Positions 10,770 to 21,474 of a stretch of DNA of 64,000 nt are shown here, piece after piece. The DNA is taken from assembly GCA_033030425.1 (NCBI GenBank), contig JAUFSD010000012.1, positions 1,178,001 through 1,242,000 on the forward strand, in the 5' to 3' direction. The DNA is from Verpa conica (Eukaryota > Ascomycota > Pezizomycetes > Pezizales > Morchellaceae). How positions within the stretch are numbered: position 1 is the stretch's first letter; the number at the start of each line of letters is the position of its first letter. The position numbers and the translations under genes are program-made. The notes beneath the pieces are model-generated. The model had not been told where the DNA came from. It was given only the letters and a program-made list of their open reading frames with translations, and did no database searches.

Positions 10770-13700
10770 ATGGAGGCTGTAGGGTTTGCAGCAAGCATTA
10801 TCGGCATTATACAAGTGGCCGGAAAGCTGACCTCCATAACCTACGGCTACATCAGCAGCTTTAAAAGGGCGCCAAAAGATATCAGAGAACTCGCCAACGA
10901 GCTCCATAGCCTCGTAATAGTCCTTGAAAGCTTACAAGACTATGCCGCAACAAATCCGTCTTCTGCAATGCTACAGAAGCTAAATGAGGTGGATGGGCCG
11001 ATTCCAGTATTCTTCGAGGAGTTGAACGAGCTCTATCTCAAATTCAACACGATCGATACTCCAAGCTTTATAGAGAGGCTTAAATGGCCGTTAAAAGATA
11101 AGGACGTTTCACAGTATATTCTGAGGATTGAGAGACACAAGAGCTTGTTTGCTTTTGCTTTGAATGCAGATCATATGTAAGTCGGGACCACCACAAGAGG
11201 TGTTGAGCTACGCTAACATGAAACTAAGATCGTTATCGAAAGCGATAGAGGCGTATGTCATGAATATCGATCTTGCGACCGAATATATTGAAGCGTATGT
11301 TCGAGATACGGCTTTTGCAGTTCAAGAGATCAAAGTGGATGTCAAGAATACGAATCTTATGGTTCAAGAAATAAGGACGGACGTGGGGGAAACTAACATG
11401 GCTATCTGGAATCTACAGTCAGCTCAAAACACTTGGAATGAACACAAGGATGCTGCCGAAAATGGTAAGTATTTTAGCAAATTCGATATTAGATTTTGCT
11501 AACAAAAATCAGCTAAAATCCGCTCGGAAGTATTGGGTTGGCTCTACTCTGAGCCCTTTGAGACAAAGCATGTTGAAATCAGTGGTAGACGAAGGAAGGG
11601 CACTGGCGAGTGGCTCTTAAACTCACCGGAGTTTCAGAAGTTGGTCGAAAACAACCGGAGCTCTCCTTTGCTCTGGGGCTATGGCATTCGTATGTACTCT
11701 GAGGCCTTTCTTATATCAAGACTAATGCTAATCAATGACCACTATTAGCTGGAGCTGGAAAAACCTTTCTAAGGCACATATAGCTTCTTTGACCACCCCT
11801 AGTATATCATGGCTAACACTGGCTTTCTTTACAGCTCTGCAGTCATCGACCATCTTCAAGACAAAGCACGAGAAAATAAGTACGGGGTAGCATATATCTA
11901 CTTTGACTACAAAGAGCAAAATCAACAGAAGCCTCTTCAAGTCCTTGCGAGCCTAGTCAAGCAACTTGCCACTCAAGTACCACAGCTTCCTACGGAAATA
12001 ATAGACCTACACAAAAAACTCACAAAAGAAAATAAGCGGCCTACCCAGCAGGAGTTATACCCTGCTCTTGTTTCTATCCTAAAGTCATTTAGTCAAGGCT
12101 TTTTTGTTTTTGATGCCTTAGACGAGTGCGACCAGAATCGCCAACGCAAGGAACTCTTACCATTGTTTCACCGTATGGTTCAGGAGAATAGTACTGTTAG
12201 TATACTCTTAACAAGCCGGCAATACCCAGAAGATATCCAGGTTTCTTTTAGTGATTCGGCAAAAATCGAGCTCCGGGCAAACGACGAAGATATAAAGAAC
12301 TATATCCAGCAAAAGATTGATGAAAACCCCCGAGCAAAGCGGCTGGTTAAAGGAGAATTAAAGGAAAAGATTATTTCAGAACTTACGAAATGCGCCAACG
12401 GAATGTGAGTAGGACATATAACAGCTTTTTCTTTTAATTGATATATTTACTAAGTAAATTTAGGTTCTTACTGGTTCACTTCCATATTGAACTCATTTGC
12501 CAACAGACTACGCCCAGAAAAATTACGAAAGAGCTTGAAAGGCTCAAGCATGAGAGCTCTACAATCGGAAACAATCTTTCTACCACCGAAAATAGCCCCC
12601 TAGACCCCACTTACGATAGGGCGGTGAAATCTATTCGTACTCAGGCCAGGAGCTGTGTTGAACTCGCAACAAAAATATTCACATGGCTAGTGAAAGCTCA
12701 GCGCCCACTTACGGTCGACGAATTACGAATGGCAGTATCCATAGAGCCTGACCTCTATGAGCTCGATGATGAGGATTTGCCAGATAAAGCAACTCTCCTA
12801 GACGTGTGCGCTGGACTAGTGACGATTGATGAGAAGAGTAGTACAGTCCGACTTGCCCATTATACAGTTCAGGAATATCTGTTGAAGAGTTCTTTAATTC
12901 CTGAGGATGCAAATGCCGAGCTTGCTATAACCTGCGTCACGTTTCTCTCGTTTGATATATTCACTCAAGGTGCCTGTAAGTCCGACGAATTGCTGGAATC
13001 TCGAATTAAGGCACACCCTTTCTTGAAATACGCAGTCTTTCAGCTACCTTCGCACCTTAAATGCTGTGATGAGACTTTATCAACGGAGCCCCTCCTCAAA
13101 TTCCTTGAGAATCCGGGTAGTGTTGCGTGTTATTCACAAATAGTCTATTGCATTGACAAGATTCATGGAGAAATAAAAGAGTCTTACTGGGACTACTGCT
13201 ACCCTTGTTTTCCTAAACAATTCCCTTTGCACGTAGCATCCGCCATTGGGCATCATGCAGCACTTCAGGCCCTCCTTAGCAAAGGCGCCGATATCTCTGC
13301 AAGATGCAGCGACCTGGAAACAGCACTACACGTGGCGGCAAGACATGGACATGAAGCAGTTGTCATGCTACTACTCGAAAATAGCGCTGATATAACTGTA
13401 ACAAACAAACTCCAGTACACAGCACTGCATCTCGCAGCAGAAAACGGTCATGAAGCAGTGACCAGGCTACTCCTCGAAAAAGGTGCTGATATTTCCGCAA
13501 GATGCCACATGCAGGAAACAGCACTACACAAAGCGACAATACATGGACATGAAGCAGTGGTCAGGCTACTACTCGAAAATGGCGCTGATAGCACTCTAAC
13601 AAATAAAAGCGGCCTTACAGTACTACAACTCGCAGCAGGAAAGGGACATTGTTCAGTAGCCAGGTTACTCCTCGAAAATGGCGTCGATATTTCCGCAAGA

Positions 13701-14114
13701 TGCCACATGCAGGAAACAGCACTACACAAAGCAACAATACATGGACATGAAGCAGTAGTCAGACTACTACTCGAAAATGGCGCTGATGTCACTCAAAAAA
13801 ATATTTTCGATTATACAGCATTACACTACGCATCAGAACATGGACATTATGCAGTGGCCAGATTACTCCTCGAAAACGGCGCCGATATTTCCGCAAAGAC
13901 TGAGTGGGGAGAAACACCACTACTTAAAGCGGTAGGGAGTGGACGTAAAGCAATTATCCAGCTACTTATTGACCGTGGTTCCGATCTCTTTGAAAGAAGT
14001 GGTACTGGGGTGACACCATTCGAATATGCAGTATGGGGCCAGAGGGAAGACATAGCCCGGTTAATCCAACCGCCCATCGTCAGTCATGTAGAAAAAGATA
14101 TATTTTACAATTAG
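10770..14114 (+). CDS. NLR (STAND) protein: HeLo-like/PigL_N - NACHT - winged helix - ankyrin repeats
   Basis: Six exons: 10770-11176, 11229-11464, 11513-11689, 11749-11773, 11835-12404 and 12464-14114, giving 1021 aa; all phases agree. Residues 1-145 (MEAVGFAASIIGIIQVAGKL...) resemble the fungal STAND N-terminal domain (PigL_N/HeLo-like), which in related proteins drives membrane-damaging cell death. A helical linker with repeated VQEI-x-x-DV-x-x-TN units follows. The NACHT NTPase has Walker A GIPGAGKT, with the P-loop encoded by the 25-nt exon 4, Walker B FFVFDALDECD, and sensor SILLTSRQYPED. Next come a winged-helix-like segment (LRMAVSIEPDLYELDDEDL; VRLAHYTVQEYLL) and about eight 33-residue ankyrin repeats (13287-14078). 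Intron 4 (11774-11834) has a GC donor; the others are GT-AG with CTAAC-like branches. Fungal NLRs act in non-self recognition and programmed cell death; a role here is inference. No linked effector gene is seen. Confidence 0.88.
13287..14078 (+). repeat. Array of eight 99-bp ankyrin-coding repeats
   Basis: Consecutive 99-nt units begin at 13287, 13386, 13485, 13584, 13683, 13782, 13881 and 13980. Units 3 and 5 are identical at 94 of 99 positions by my alignment, and odd and even units form two classes. The array therefore has a higher-order period of 198 bp in its centre. Each unit encodes one ankyrin repeat of the NLR sensor domain. Confidence 0.9.
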
Positions 14115-14543
14115 GTAGTATTTAAGGGCACCGTATGGTATAAGCTATGGTACAAGAGTTTTATGGGTGCACGAACGAAATAAGATCACTTACTCTAGAC
14201 AAAGTCGCTAGTACCCCTTTATAGCTTTCTCTTATTAGAGCGAGGGGAGTTGTACTTAGGGTAGTTAGATTTGATAATAAAATGTGCTATGATAGATGGG
14301 TGTATGGATACGAGTAGTGTGGATACATGGATCTCTCTCCTAAGCTTGCTTACCTCTAGCCTTGCCTTCAATCACTTCACCGAACAATACTTGAAGTCTA
14401 TCCTAAATGTTTGAAACAGATACCAGCACAGACAGCTAGTCACAAACGCTCACTCGGCCATGCTGATCACACAACCCTTGAGCCTCATCCTTGGCACACC
14501 ACCTACCACAGCTCACCACCCCAACTCGAACCTCAACCACACC
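14115..14543. other. Intergenic
   Basis: 3' flank of the NLR gene and promoter/leader of the G-patch gene. No specific element was recognised. Confidence 0.4.
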
Positions 14544-15812
14544 ATGTCGTCCTCCCGCAAACGTCCAAACCCAAACCCCCTCAACCTCGACTCCGACTCC
14601 GACACCCCCAGCGCCTCATCTAATCAGCGTTCCAAACGGCCATTCCAAAAAGCCACCTCTCCTACCACCCCTCCCGCAGCTCCAACACAAGCTGTAGACG
14701 ACGATGACGACGATGACTACATGAACATGGTGATTGCGGAGCCCAAAGTGGCAGAAACCCACCTACAACGCAAACAACGCGAAAAGCGAGAGGTGCATTA
14801 CCAATTATCCCCTCTCATAGATACTAGGAGCTAACACAACCAGGCTGAAATCCGCGGGCGTCCAAAATCGAAAGAGGAGCTCGCAGAGATCGAAAAAGAG
14901 AGACGCAAAGAAGCACTCGGCATCCAAAAAGAGAAGCGTGAAGCAGCACTTTCTAAATCACTACTTGAAACTGCAGCCGCCGAAGGGGAGACAAACAAAG
15001 GTCTTCGTATGATGAAGATGATGGGGTTCAAGCCCGGCAGCGCACTTGGTAAAGCGCGATCTCCACCGCCACCACCTGAGAGTGTGGGTGTCGAGAAGAG
15101 TACAGTGTGGACACAAGCAGAAGCACGACTGGAGCCCATTGGTATTACGATTAAGGAGGACCGCGGAGGTATCGGGCACGACACTGCGAAGCGCGAGAAG
15201 ATTAAAGCTTCGGTGAAGGACGTGAAGAAGCAGGAGATGACGCCGGATGAGTACCGTCAACGTGTTGCCGAGGAGCGCGAGGAGAAGCGCAAGGAGGCTC
15301 AGTTTTATGCGGCGCAGAAGGTGTGTGAGAAGTTTGATACGGAGAGAGATTACCCCGGGGAAGCAGCGGCGGGGGTGGATGTTATTGGGAAGGAAAGGAC
15401 TATCCCGTTGAATCGGATTAATATCTTGTGGCGGGGTCTCGTACAGTACCGTGAGCAGAATGAGAAGCAGCGGAGGATGCGGTATGATCTTATGCAGAGT
15501 CTTGAGCAACCACGGCTTCCTGGGTATGATAGGAATCACGAGCTAGATTCTGAGGATAAAGTTGCATTGGGGATTAATCTACCCAGTTACGGACGTGCGG
15601 CATCATCTACCTATGTAGAGGATGGTGGGGAGGACGACGAAATAGAGGATGAAGAGCTGGAGGAGTTTGAGAAGTTGACCTTTGCAGAGAGGCTTGATCG
15701 TATCATTGAGTACCTGAGAAGAGAGTATCATTACTGCTTCTGGTGTAAGTATAGGTATGAGAATAACGAGATGGATGGGTGTCCGGGCACTGAAGAGGAT
15801 CTTCACGGATAG
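14544..15812 (+). CDS. GPATCH11: G-patch domain protein, GPATCH11 (CCDC75)-like
   Basis: Two exons, 14544-14792 and 14844-15812, give 405 aa. Intron 14793-14843 (GTGCAT...CTAACACAACCAG) is in phase 0. The N-terminus (MSSSRKRPNPNPL) is Ser/Pro-rich and followed by an acidic run (VDDDDDDDYMNM). A charged coiled coil (EIEKERRKEALGIQKEKREA) leads into the G-patch (GLRMMKMMGFKPGSALGK), with the usual GI-x-I-KEDRGGIG further on. The C-terminal DUF4187-type block is clear: YLRREYHYCFWCKYRYEN followed by MDGCPGTEEDLHG at the very end, including the two Cys of CFWC. Family members are nuclear and associated with the spliceosome or RNA helicases; in animals GPATCH11 is also reported at kinetochores. 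ATG 14544 is preferred over the upstream in-frame 14460 because it opens the conserved low-complexity N-terminus. Confidence 0.92.
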
Positions 15813-15899
15813 GGAAATGCTTTTCCCCCGTTACTTTGTATGATTAGGATTGAGGTGGGGGGGGTAGGTTTTGATATCTAATAGCTGATAGATGAATTG

Positions 15900-16190
15900 G
15901 GGCTTTACACTCAAATATTTGCCGCTAATAAATGCTTAGCTAGACTGAAAGTGTTGGAGATTGATAAGAGGGAGGAAAGGAGATGCAAGGAGAAGGCTTG
16001 ATCTGATATTGCTTGTGGGGAGTCCTCTACCTCCGATTGGAGCTCGAGAAACTTGGTATAATAGTCTAAAATGGGGCCTCCAGGTGGGGCGTACGGCATG
16101 GAATCGTCCAGCAGCAGCATCTCTAGCTGTTGTGGTTCTTCCTATATCTAGCTTAGACTTTAGGACATCCCACATCTCGACGTTCTAGAC
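15900..16190 (-). mobile_element. Decayed Ty1/copia gag (UBN2) fragment, minus strand
   Basis: Read from 16175 downwards, the minus strand contains typical copia Gag sequence: MWDVLKSKLDIGRTTTARDA, FHAVRP, then after a frameshift GGPILDYYTKFLELQSEVED and PQAISDQAF. The frame is broken between the FHAVRP and GGPI segments. No LTR or pol sequence is attached. It is one half of an inverted pair with the next fragment. Confidence 0.65.
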
Positions 16191-16239
16191 CTAGTGCTAG
16201 GAGATCAACCTCGCCCTGCTATTCCAGGTACGGCTGTAA

Positions 16240-16560
16240 ATAGGATGGCCACAGGGAAGGAAACGGATATGATAAGAGACTCGTGCCACCCCTCAGTCAA
16301 GGCATACATCAACAAGATGCGAGATCCCGTCGAGATGTAGGAAGCCATAAAGTCGAAGCTTGATACAGCTAGAACCACAACAGTTAGAGATGCTGCTGTT
16401 GAACAGTTCCATGCCCTATGCCTCACCCCTGGAGGCTCCAACCATTGAGCTACCGGTCCGTTGGTGTAGATTAAACCTCCAACAGAAAAGGCTATTGCCC
16501 AATCGAGTGATAGAACATGAAGGCTTTAGAATAACATCTATAATACTCTTTAACTCAACC
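16240..16560 (+). mobile_element. Decayed Ty1/copia gag fragment, plus strand
   Basis: The plus strand encodes DSCHPSVKAYINKMRDPVEM, then a stop where Trp is usual, then EAIKSKLDTARTTTVRDAA, FHALCLTPGG, followed by further stops. It is homologous to the fragment on the opposite strand at 15900-16190 and extends further upstream in Gag. The two lie head to head. Confidence 0.65.
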
Positions 16561-16712
16561 TAAGTGGAGACATTGTGCAGTAGATTAATAGGTGGATTTC
16601 CACCAATAACTATCAATACAGTCCTGTTAACTTGGCCCAAAACTCATCAGTACAATACAATACCATATGCAGCCCCAAACGCCGCGTAAACTCAAAAAAG
16701 CAAAAAGAATAT

Positions 16713-16824
16713 TACCCCAGGTGAGATTCGAACTCACGACTTTCGCATAACCTGCATACAAGTTCACCCTTTCGGGATAATACTTCGTATAAGAACGACA
16801 CGCTAACCGCTGCGTCACGGGGGT
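16713..16824 (-). tRNA. tRNA-Ile(UAU) with intron
   Basis: The minus strand folds as a tRNA: acceptor ACCCCCG with CTGGGGT plus discriminator A, D arm ACGC-AGCGGTTA-GCGT, anticodon arm TCGTT-CTTATA, variable loop AAGTC, and T arm GTGAG-TTCGAAT-CTCAC. The anticodon is TAT at 16791-16789. A 39-nt intron (16787-16749) follows A37, as in yeast tRNA-Ile(UAU). A T-run just downstream on the minus strand (complement of 16694-16706) fits a Pol III terminator. I see a C-U mismatch at 6-67 and a U-U mismatch at 31-39, so a pseudogene cannot be excluded. Confidence 0.8.
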
Positions 16825-17374
16825 ATCTTATGCCTGTCTGAGGTTTTTTATCAACCTTTACCCCCCAATCCGGAAATTAGCAAGAATAATTAACAGCAGT
16901 TAACCCCACGACGTAACTCCGTGTAAGTATATTTTAGAGATGTGAATCATTGACCCCCCAACCCCCAACCCCACGTAGCTTCCCCGGTGACATCAGTATT
17001 TAAAAATAACTGATACTCGTCTTGAGTATTTTCATGAATTCGATAAATAGGAATTATATCAACTCTTTTTAAGTTAGCTATAATACTCTTGAGCTTCTCT
17101 GTGTTTAAGAGCTGTCTCTACAATTAAATATCTCCTCCTGAAATACTCCTAAAGACCTAGCTCAACCTCAAATCTCCGCGATGCACACAATGGCTCACCG
17201 ACCCCCACATTGAAACTCCTTTCAGAGAGTATTAATTCCCCACAAAGGCCCCCCGATGACTCAACTCTACACCCTTCGCACCAATTCTCCGAGATGTAAA
17301 GCCTATAAATTCAATCAAAATCCCCACCACCACCACCACCACCAGAGAAATATCACCAACCACAGAAAGCACCA
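16825..17374. other. Intergenic with CAC microsatellite
   Basis: 5' flank of the tRNA and of the methyltransferase gene. A short (CAC)n tract lies at about 17322-17343 in the probable leader of the methyltransferase gene. Nothing else was recognised. Confidence 0.45.
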
Positions 17375-18291
17375 ATGGCCAAAAACGCTGCTCCCAAAGA
17401 TAACTGGTCTTCAGAGGCCTATACCGGCAAAGTCGCCTCATTTGTACCATTACTTACAACCCGAGTTGTATCCCTCCTCGACCCTCAACCCACCGGTATT
17501 TCCTTTCCCCCACCCCACAAAATACACTCACCCACTTATTCAGTAAACACCTACTAACAAAAAAAAAAAAAAATCTAGACAAAATCCTCGATATCGGTTG
17601 CGGAGATGGAGTCCTCACGTCTCAGCTCTCCTCAAGATGCACCCACATCCACGGCATCGACTCGTCTGCAAACATGATAACCTCTGCGCAAACCTACTAC
17701 TCTACCCCTACAACTACTTATGAAGTCATAGACTGCCGCTATCTCACTGAGGCCATCCCCACCCTTGGTGCAAACACCTTCAATAAGGTTTTCTCCAACG
17801 CAGCGCTTCATTGGGTTCTTCGGGATCCGGAAACGAGGGCTTCGACGCTTCGTGGGGCGTGGGAGGCTTTGGTACCCGGGGGTGTGTTTGTTGCGGAATT
17901 GGGAGGGCATGGGAATGTTGCGGAGGTGCATGCGGCTTTGATTGCGGTGCTTGTGCATAGGGGTGTTTCGCCGGCTGTGGCGAGGGAGGCTGGTCCGTGG
18001 TTGTTCCCGACGGAGGCGTATATGAGGGAGATTCTGACGGCGGTGGGGTTTGTGGTGGAGGTGGCGGAGGTGGAGTTGAGGCAGACGGCGTTGACGACTA
18101 GTGAGGGGGGTGGGTTGGAGGGGTGGGTGAGACTATTTGGGGATGCGTTTTTAGAAGTGTTGCCGGAGGGGGAGAGGGATGGGGCGGTTAAGGAGGTTTT
18201 GGAGGTTTTGGAGAGTGTGGGGAGGAGGGAGAATGGAGAGTTTAATTTGAATTATATTAGATTGAGATTTGTTGCTAGGAAGCCGGAATAG
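17375..18291 (+). CDS. SAM-dependent methyltransferase (trans-aconitate methyltransferase-like)
   Basis: Two exons, 17375-17495 and 17579-18291, give 277 aa. Intron 17496-17578 has an ideal CTACTAAC branch, an unusual A-run beside it and a TCTAG acceptor. The class I Rossmann motif I (KILDIGCGDGVLTSQL) lies directly after the junction, at about residues 41-56, and is split from the N-terminal WSSEAYTGKVASFVPLL. Motif VFSNAALHWVLRDPE followed by LVPGGVFVAELGG is typical of small-molecule methyltransferases related to trans-aconitate methyltransferase and malonyl-CoA O-methyltransferase. The substrate cannot be read from the sequence. The second half becomes strikingly GC/G-rich in wobble positions. 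No neighbouring biosynthetic genes suggest a pathway. Confidence 0.88.
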
Positions 18292-21200
18292 ATTGTAAAT
18301 AATTATCAGAGTTAATGTGTATAATTATCGTTATCTTTAAACCCAATCAAATCCTTGGATCACTCTTAACAAAACGAATTTTGCTAAAGGCCTAACCTAT
18401 ATCGATTATACTGAGGTCCACCGTAGCTTATAACCCTACCAGGAAAATATATTTTTATTCACAAAGAGCAAAAAAAGATTACCATAAAACTATTCATTCA
18501 TTCATTACCACTAGCCACTATCAAATTTATCTTATGAACTCTCATATCCAGATTTTGATGGATGCCATTCATAAATAACTACTAGATATATGACTATCTA
18601 AAGCGTTTCTGTGAAGACAAATTACTTGACTTTCGAACCCATCTTAAAAGTACCAACTATGTCGACATCCTACTCTCCCTTGACCCACTAACTCCACTCA
18701 GGTCTTGCTAGCTTATGGTACTCTGGATCTCCATGTCTTCATAGGAAAGTTCTTCCAGCCAGTCCTATAAAAGAATCCGGATACACCTTATTCCAGGTAG
18801 ATCGAACTTCCGGCCATGATCTTTGTCGAGCAGTACATCATCTCTGCCTCTGAACCTGTCAGACCTAAATGGCATTTACTTTGATCCCTTCCTCTCTCTT
18901 ATGACTTCCCAAACCTTTTAATCCCTGATGAGAAGCCCAGATGACCCACTGCGTCTCTTAGTTCTTCTACTCTTAGCAATTTCTCCCAGCACGCGCAAAC
19001 ACCAGCAGTAGGACTATCCAGCAGCTTATGTTAGAGCTTCCCCATATGCTCTTACACATCTCGCTTCTTTGTAAATACTTCCCTCTAACTATCTCTTTAT
19101 TCCTAGATCTACCGATGCCAAGAAGAGAATATCAAGGCAACTTGTGCCCACCGAATTAGCTCTAATGTCTCTACGGATGTACTCCGAAGAACCTCTCAGT
19201 ATACCCAATAGCTCCCTAACTTATCAATTAAGTCTTTTGAAACTTCATGCAGTGCTAGCAAATGATGAATTAAATGTCCAACCTTTATCTTTTGCATATA
19301 TCTTTCCTGTCCTTATTCCCATCCTTTGAAAGCTGAGTGATGCTGAGCTAATACCTCGACACTAATAAGCTTACTCAAGGCACGGTTGTATAGATAGACC
19401 GAATAAGTGTTTCGCCAACCACTCTACCCCCGTAATTACTAGATTTAATGACTCTAGGTCTTCCAAAAAATGTACTGCGTTTATCGTTTTCTAATTATGA
19501 AGAAGTTAATACCCGTTTTATACTGACTAAAAGGGGGTAGAAAATAGAGGTCAACTCAGACGCACCGGCTAGAAATATTTCTGTGCTCCGTATCACCTGC
19601 TTGGTCTATCCCACCAAAAACGAGAATGGTGGTTTCTTGGGTTGATTGATCATCTAAAATCCTACGTCACTACCTAAAGCCGCCTCGAGGCTCCAGCCAC
19701 AGGTAAATACCCGGTTTCATTTGAGCGGGTGTGATGCGAATTCAACTTCTTTCCCATAATGATACTTCCGAATCTCGCCTCGATCTCTTCTTTGAGCGCC
19801 CTTGGATAGATGTCATAGGCATAGCCATCGCTACAATAACTATCTCGAGTCAGCTTATCTCTTAAACTTGAGAGAGATTGTATGAGACTGTATTAACCTT
19901 AATGTTCTTGTTATCAATTAAATGTACAGCTCATTTCAACTTCCGAAATACCTTATACGAATGAAGTGTATTCTTCTTTTGTAGTAATTTCACCTAAATG
20001 TTCCCTTATACTTCCTACTTTATACCTTGTTAGAACGGTGCCAAAATTCCCAATCGAAGGGTTTCGTCACTTTCTAATGATGTCCGAGTGGTTGTTGCTT
20101 AGCGTAAGATAATTCTTAACGCGTAATACCTCTGAACTATAAATGAATATGTACCTCTCAAACCCCAGCTCGAAAATTCCCAACCCAGCGTAATTATTAA
20201 TGAGGAATAGTTTCCACCCCTGTAGCTGTTGCGTACTCTTATCTTGTAGTGGTCCCTTCCGTCTTCACGCAAAACAGTTAATCTACGGGAATGAGATTCT
20301 CAGCACCCAAGTGGGAATCTTCCAGCTTAGCCCCCTAACTAGGTATTTCCCTCGGTAAACTATAAATATTGTTAACACTGCCACTAATGTGTATGTCTGC
20401 TTATAGCCTCAAATCTTGAAAAAATTTAGGTGGTTTCCAACATCCATGGCTAGGCCTGATGAACGGTGCTGCTCATGTTCTGATCAATACCAAACCATAC
20501 ATTGAAATAGGTCTATAAGGATGAAAGTTTTATAGCTGTTGTAGTAGGGTGGATATTCTTTTTTTTATGTAGGGCTAAACTCGATAGTCGCACTCACTAT
20601 TCAGCAATTTTTTTTAAAAAACAAACACATAGGAAAATCATGGTAGCAAACCTATCACACTATCAAAAACAGAAGAAAAAATCTTTCCAAGCCCCTCTAT
20701 GTGCATGAGAAAAAATACATTCCGTATAATATTGTTGTGAATTACAAATTTGACCGGTTCCGCATGAAGTAACCTAAAAGGAGAGGAATTAGAACTGTAT
20801 AAAACAGACTTCAGCAGGTAGAGAGAGATACCGATGAAGAATTATCTGATGGATTTCCTAACATTGAAACACCTTGAATCTTTTTCCTATATCCTATGAA
20901 TCATCGGAATTCTGTCTATTTCCGGTTGTAGAAAATAGAGGGACTAGGGTTTCGTTTTTTTGCATTTGTATATCTATAGCTACTAATGTCTTAATCAAAG
21001 TTAATATTTGGGTAGTAATGCTTCGATGGTAGTTGTGATGGGACTGAGGAGTTCCTGGTTTTTCAGGTATGTTGTGAGGAATAAGTGTAGAGGTGGATGT
21101 GACAAAGAGGCAGCCCACCAGGCGAGGACTTGGGTCCTAGGCTTCTGGGACAGAAACCCTAACCCAGCAGTGCTTCATCTCCAAGCTTACCGCGCACTAC

Positions 21201-21474
21201 ATTCTATATACCAAGCGAAACGGTAGACAGACGATATTCCATCGATTGCCATAAACTTCACCAAGCTAACAAACACTAAGGCATTCGCAAAAGACCGTGC
21301 ACAGATAAGTCGACTAACCGGCTATATAAAGCATTTATTGCCCACTACAGCACTGCAAAATGCACCCTTTTCCGGTACTATACATTTGCAAATAAAACAT
21401 AAAAATATATACTAAAGCAAAAGAATACCTAACTCCCCACTCCACAATTACTACATACTCCCAAACACCACGGT
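18292..21474. other. Long intergenic stretch
   Basis: About 3.2 kb of AT-rich sequence with only short, unconvincing frames (for example 19144-19329). No transposon protein, RNA gene or large repeat was recognised. Confidence 0.4.

Noticed and set aside
13448..14077. Minus-strand Ser-rich frames across the ankyrin array
   Set aside because: Their repetition mirrors the ankyrin repeats on the coding strand; they are antisense shadows.
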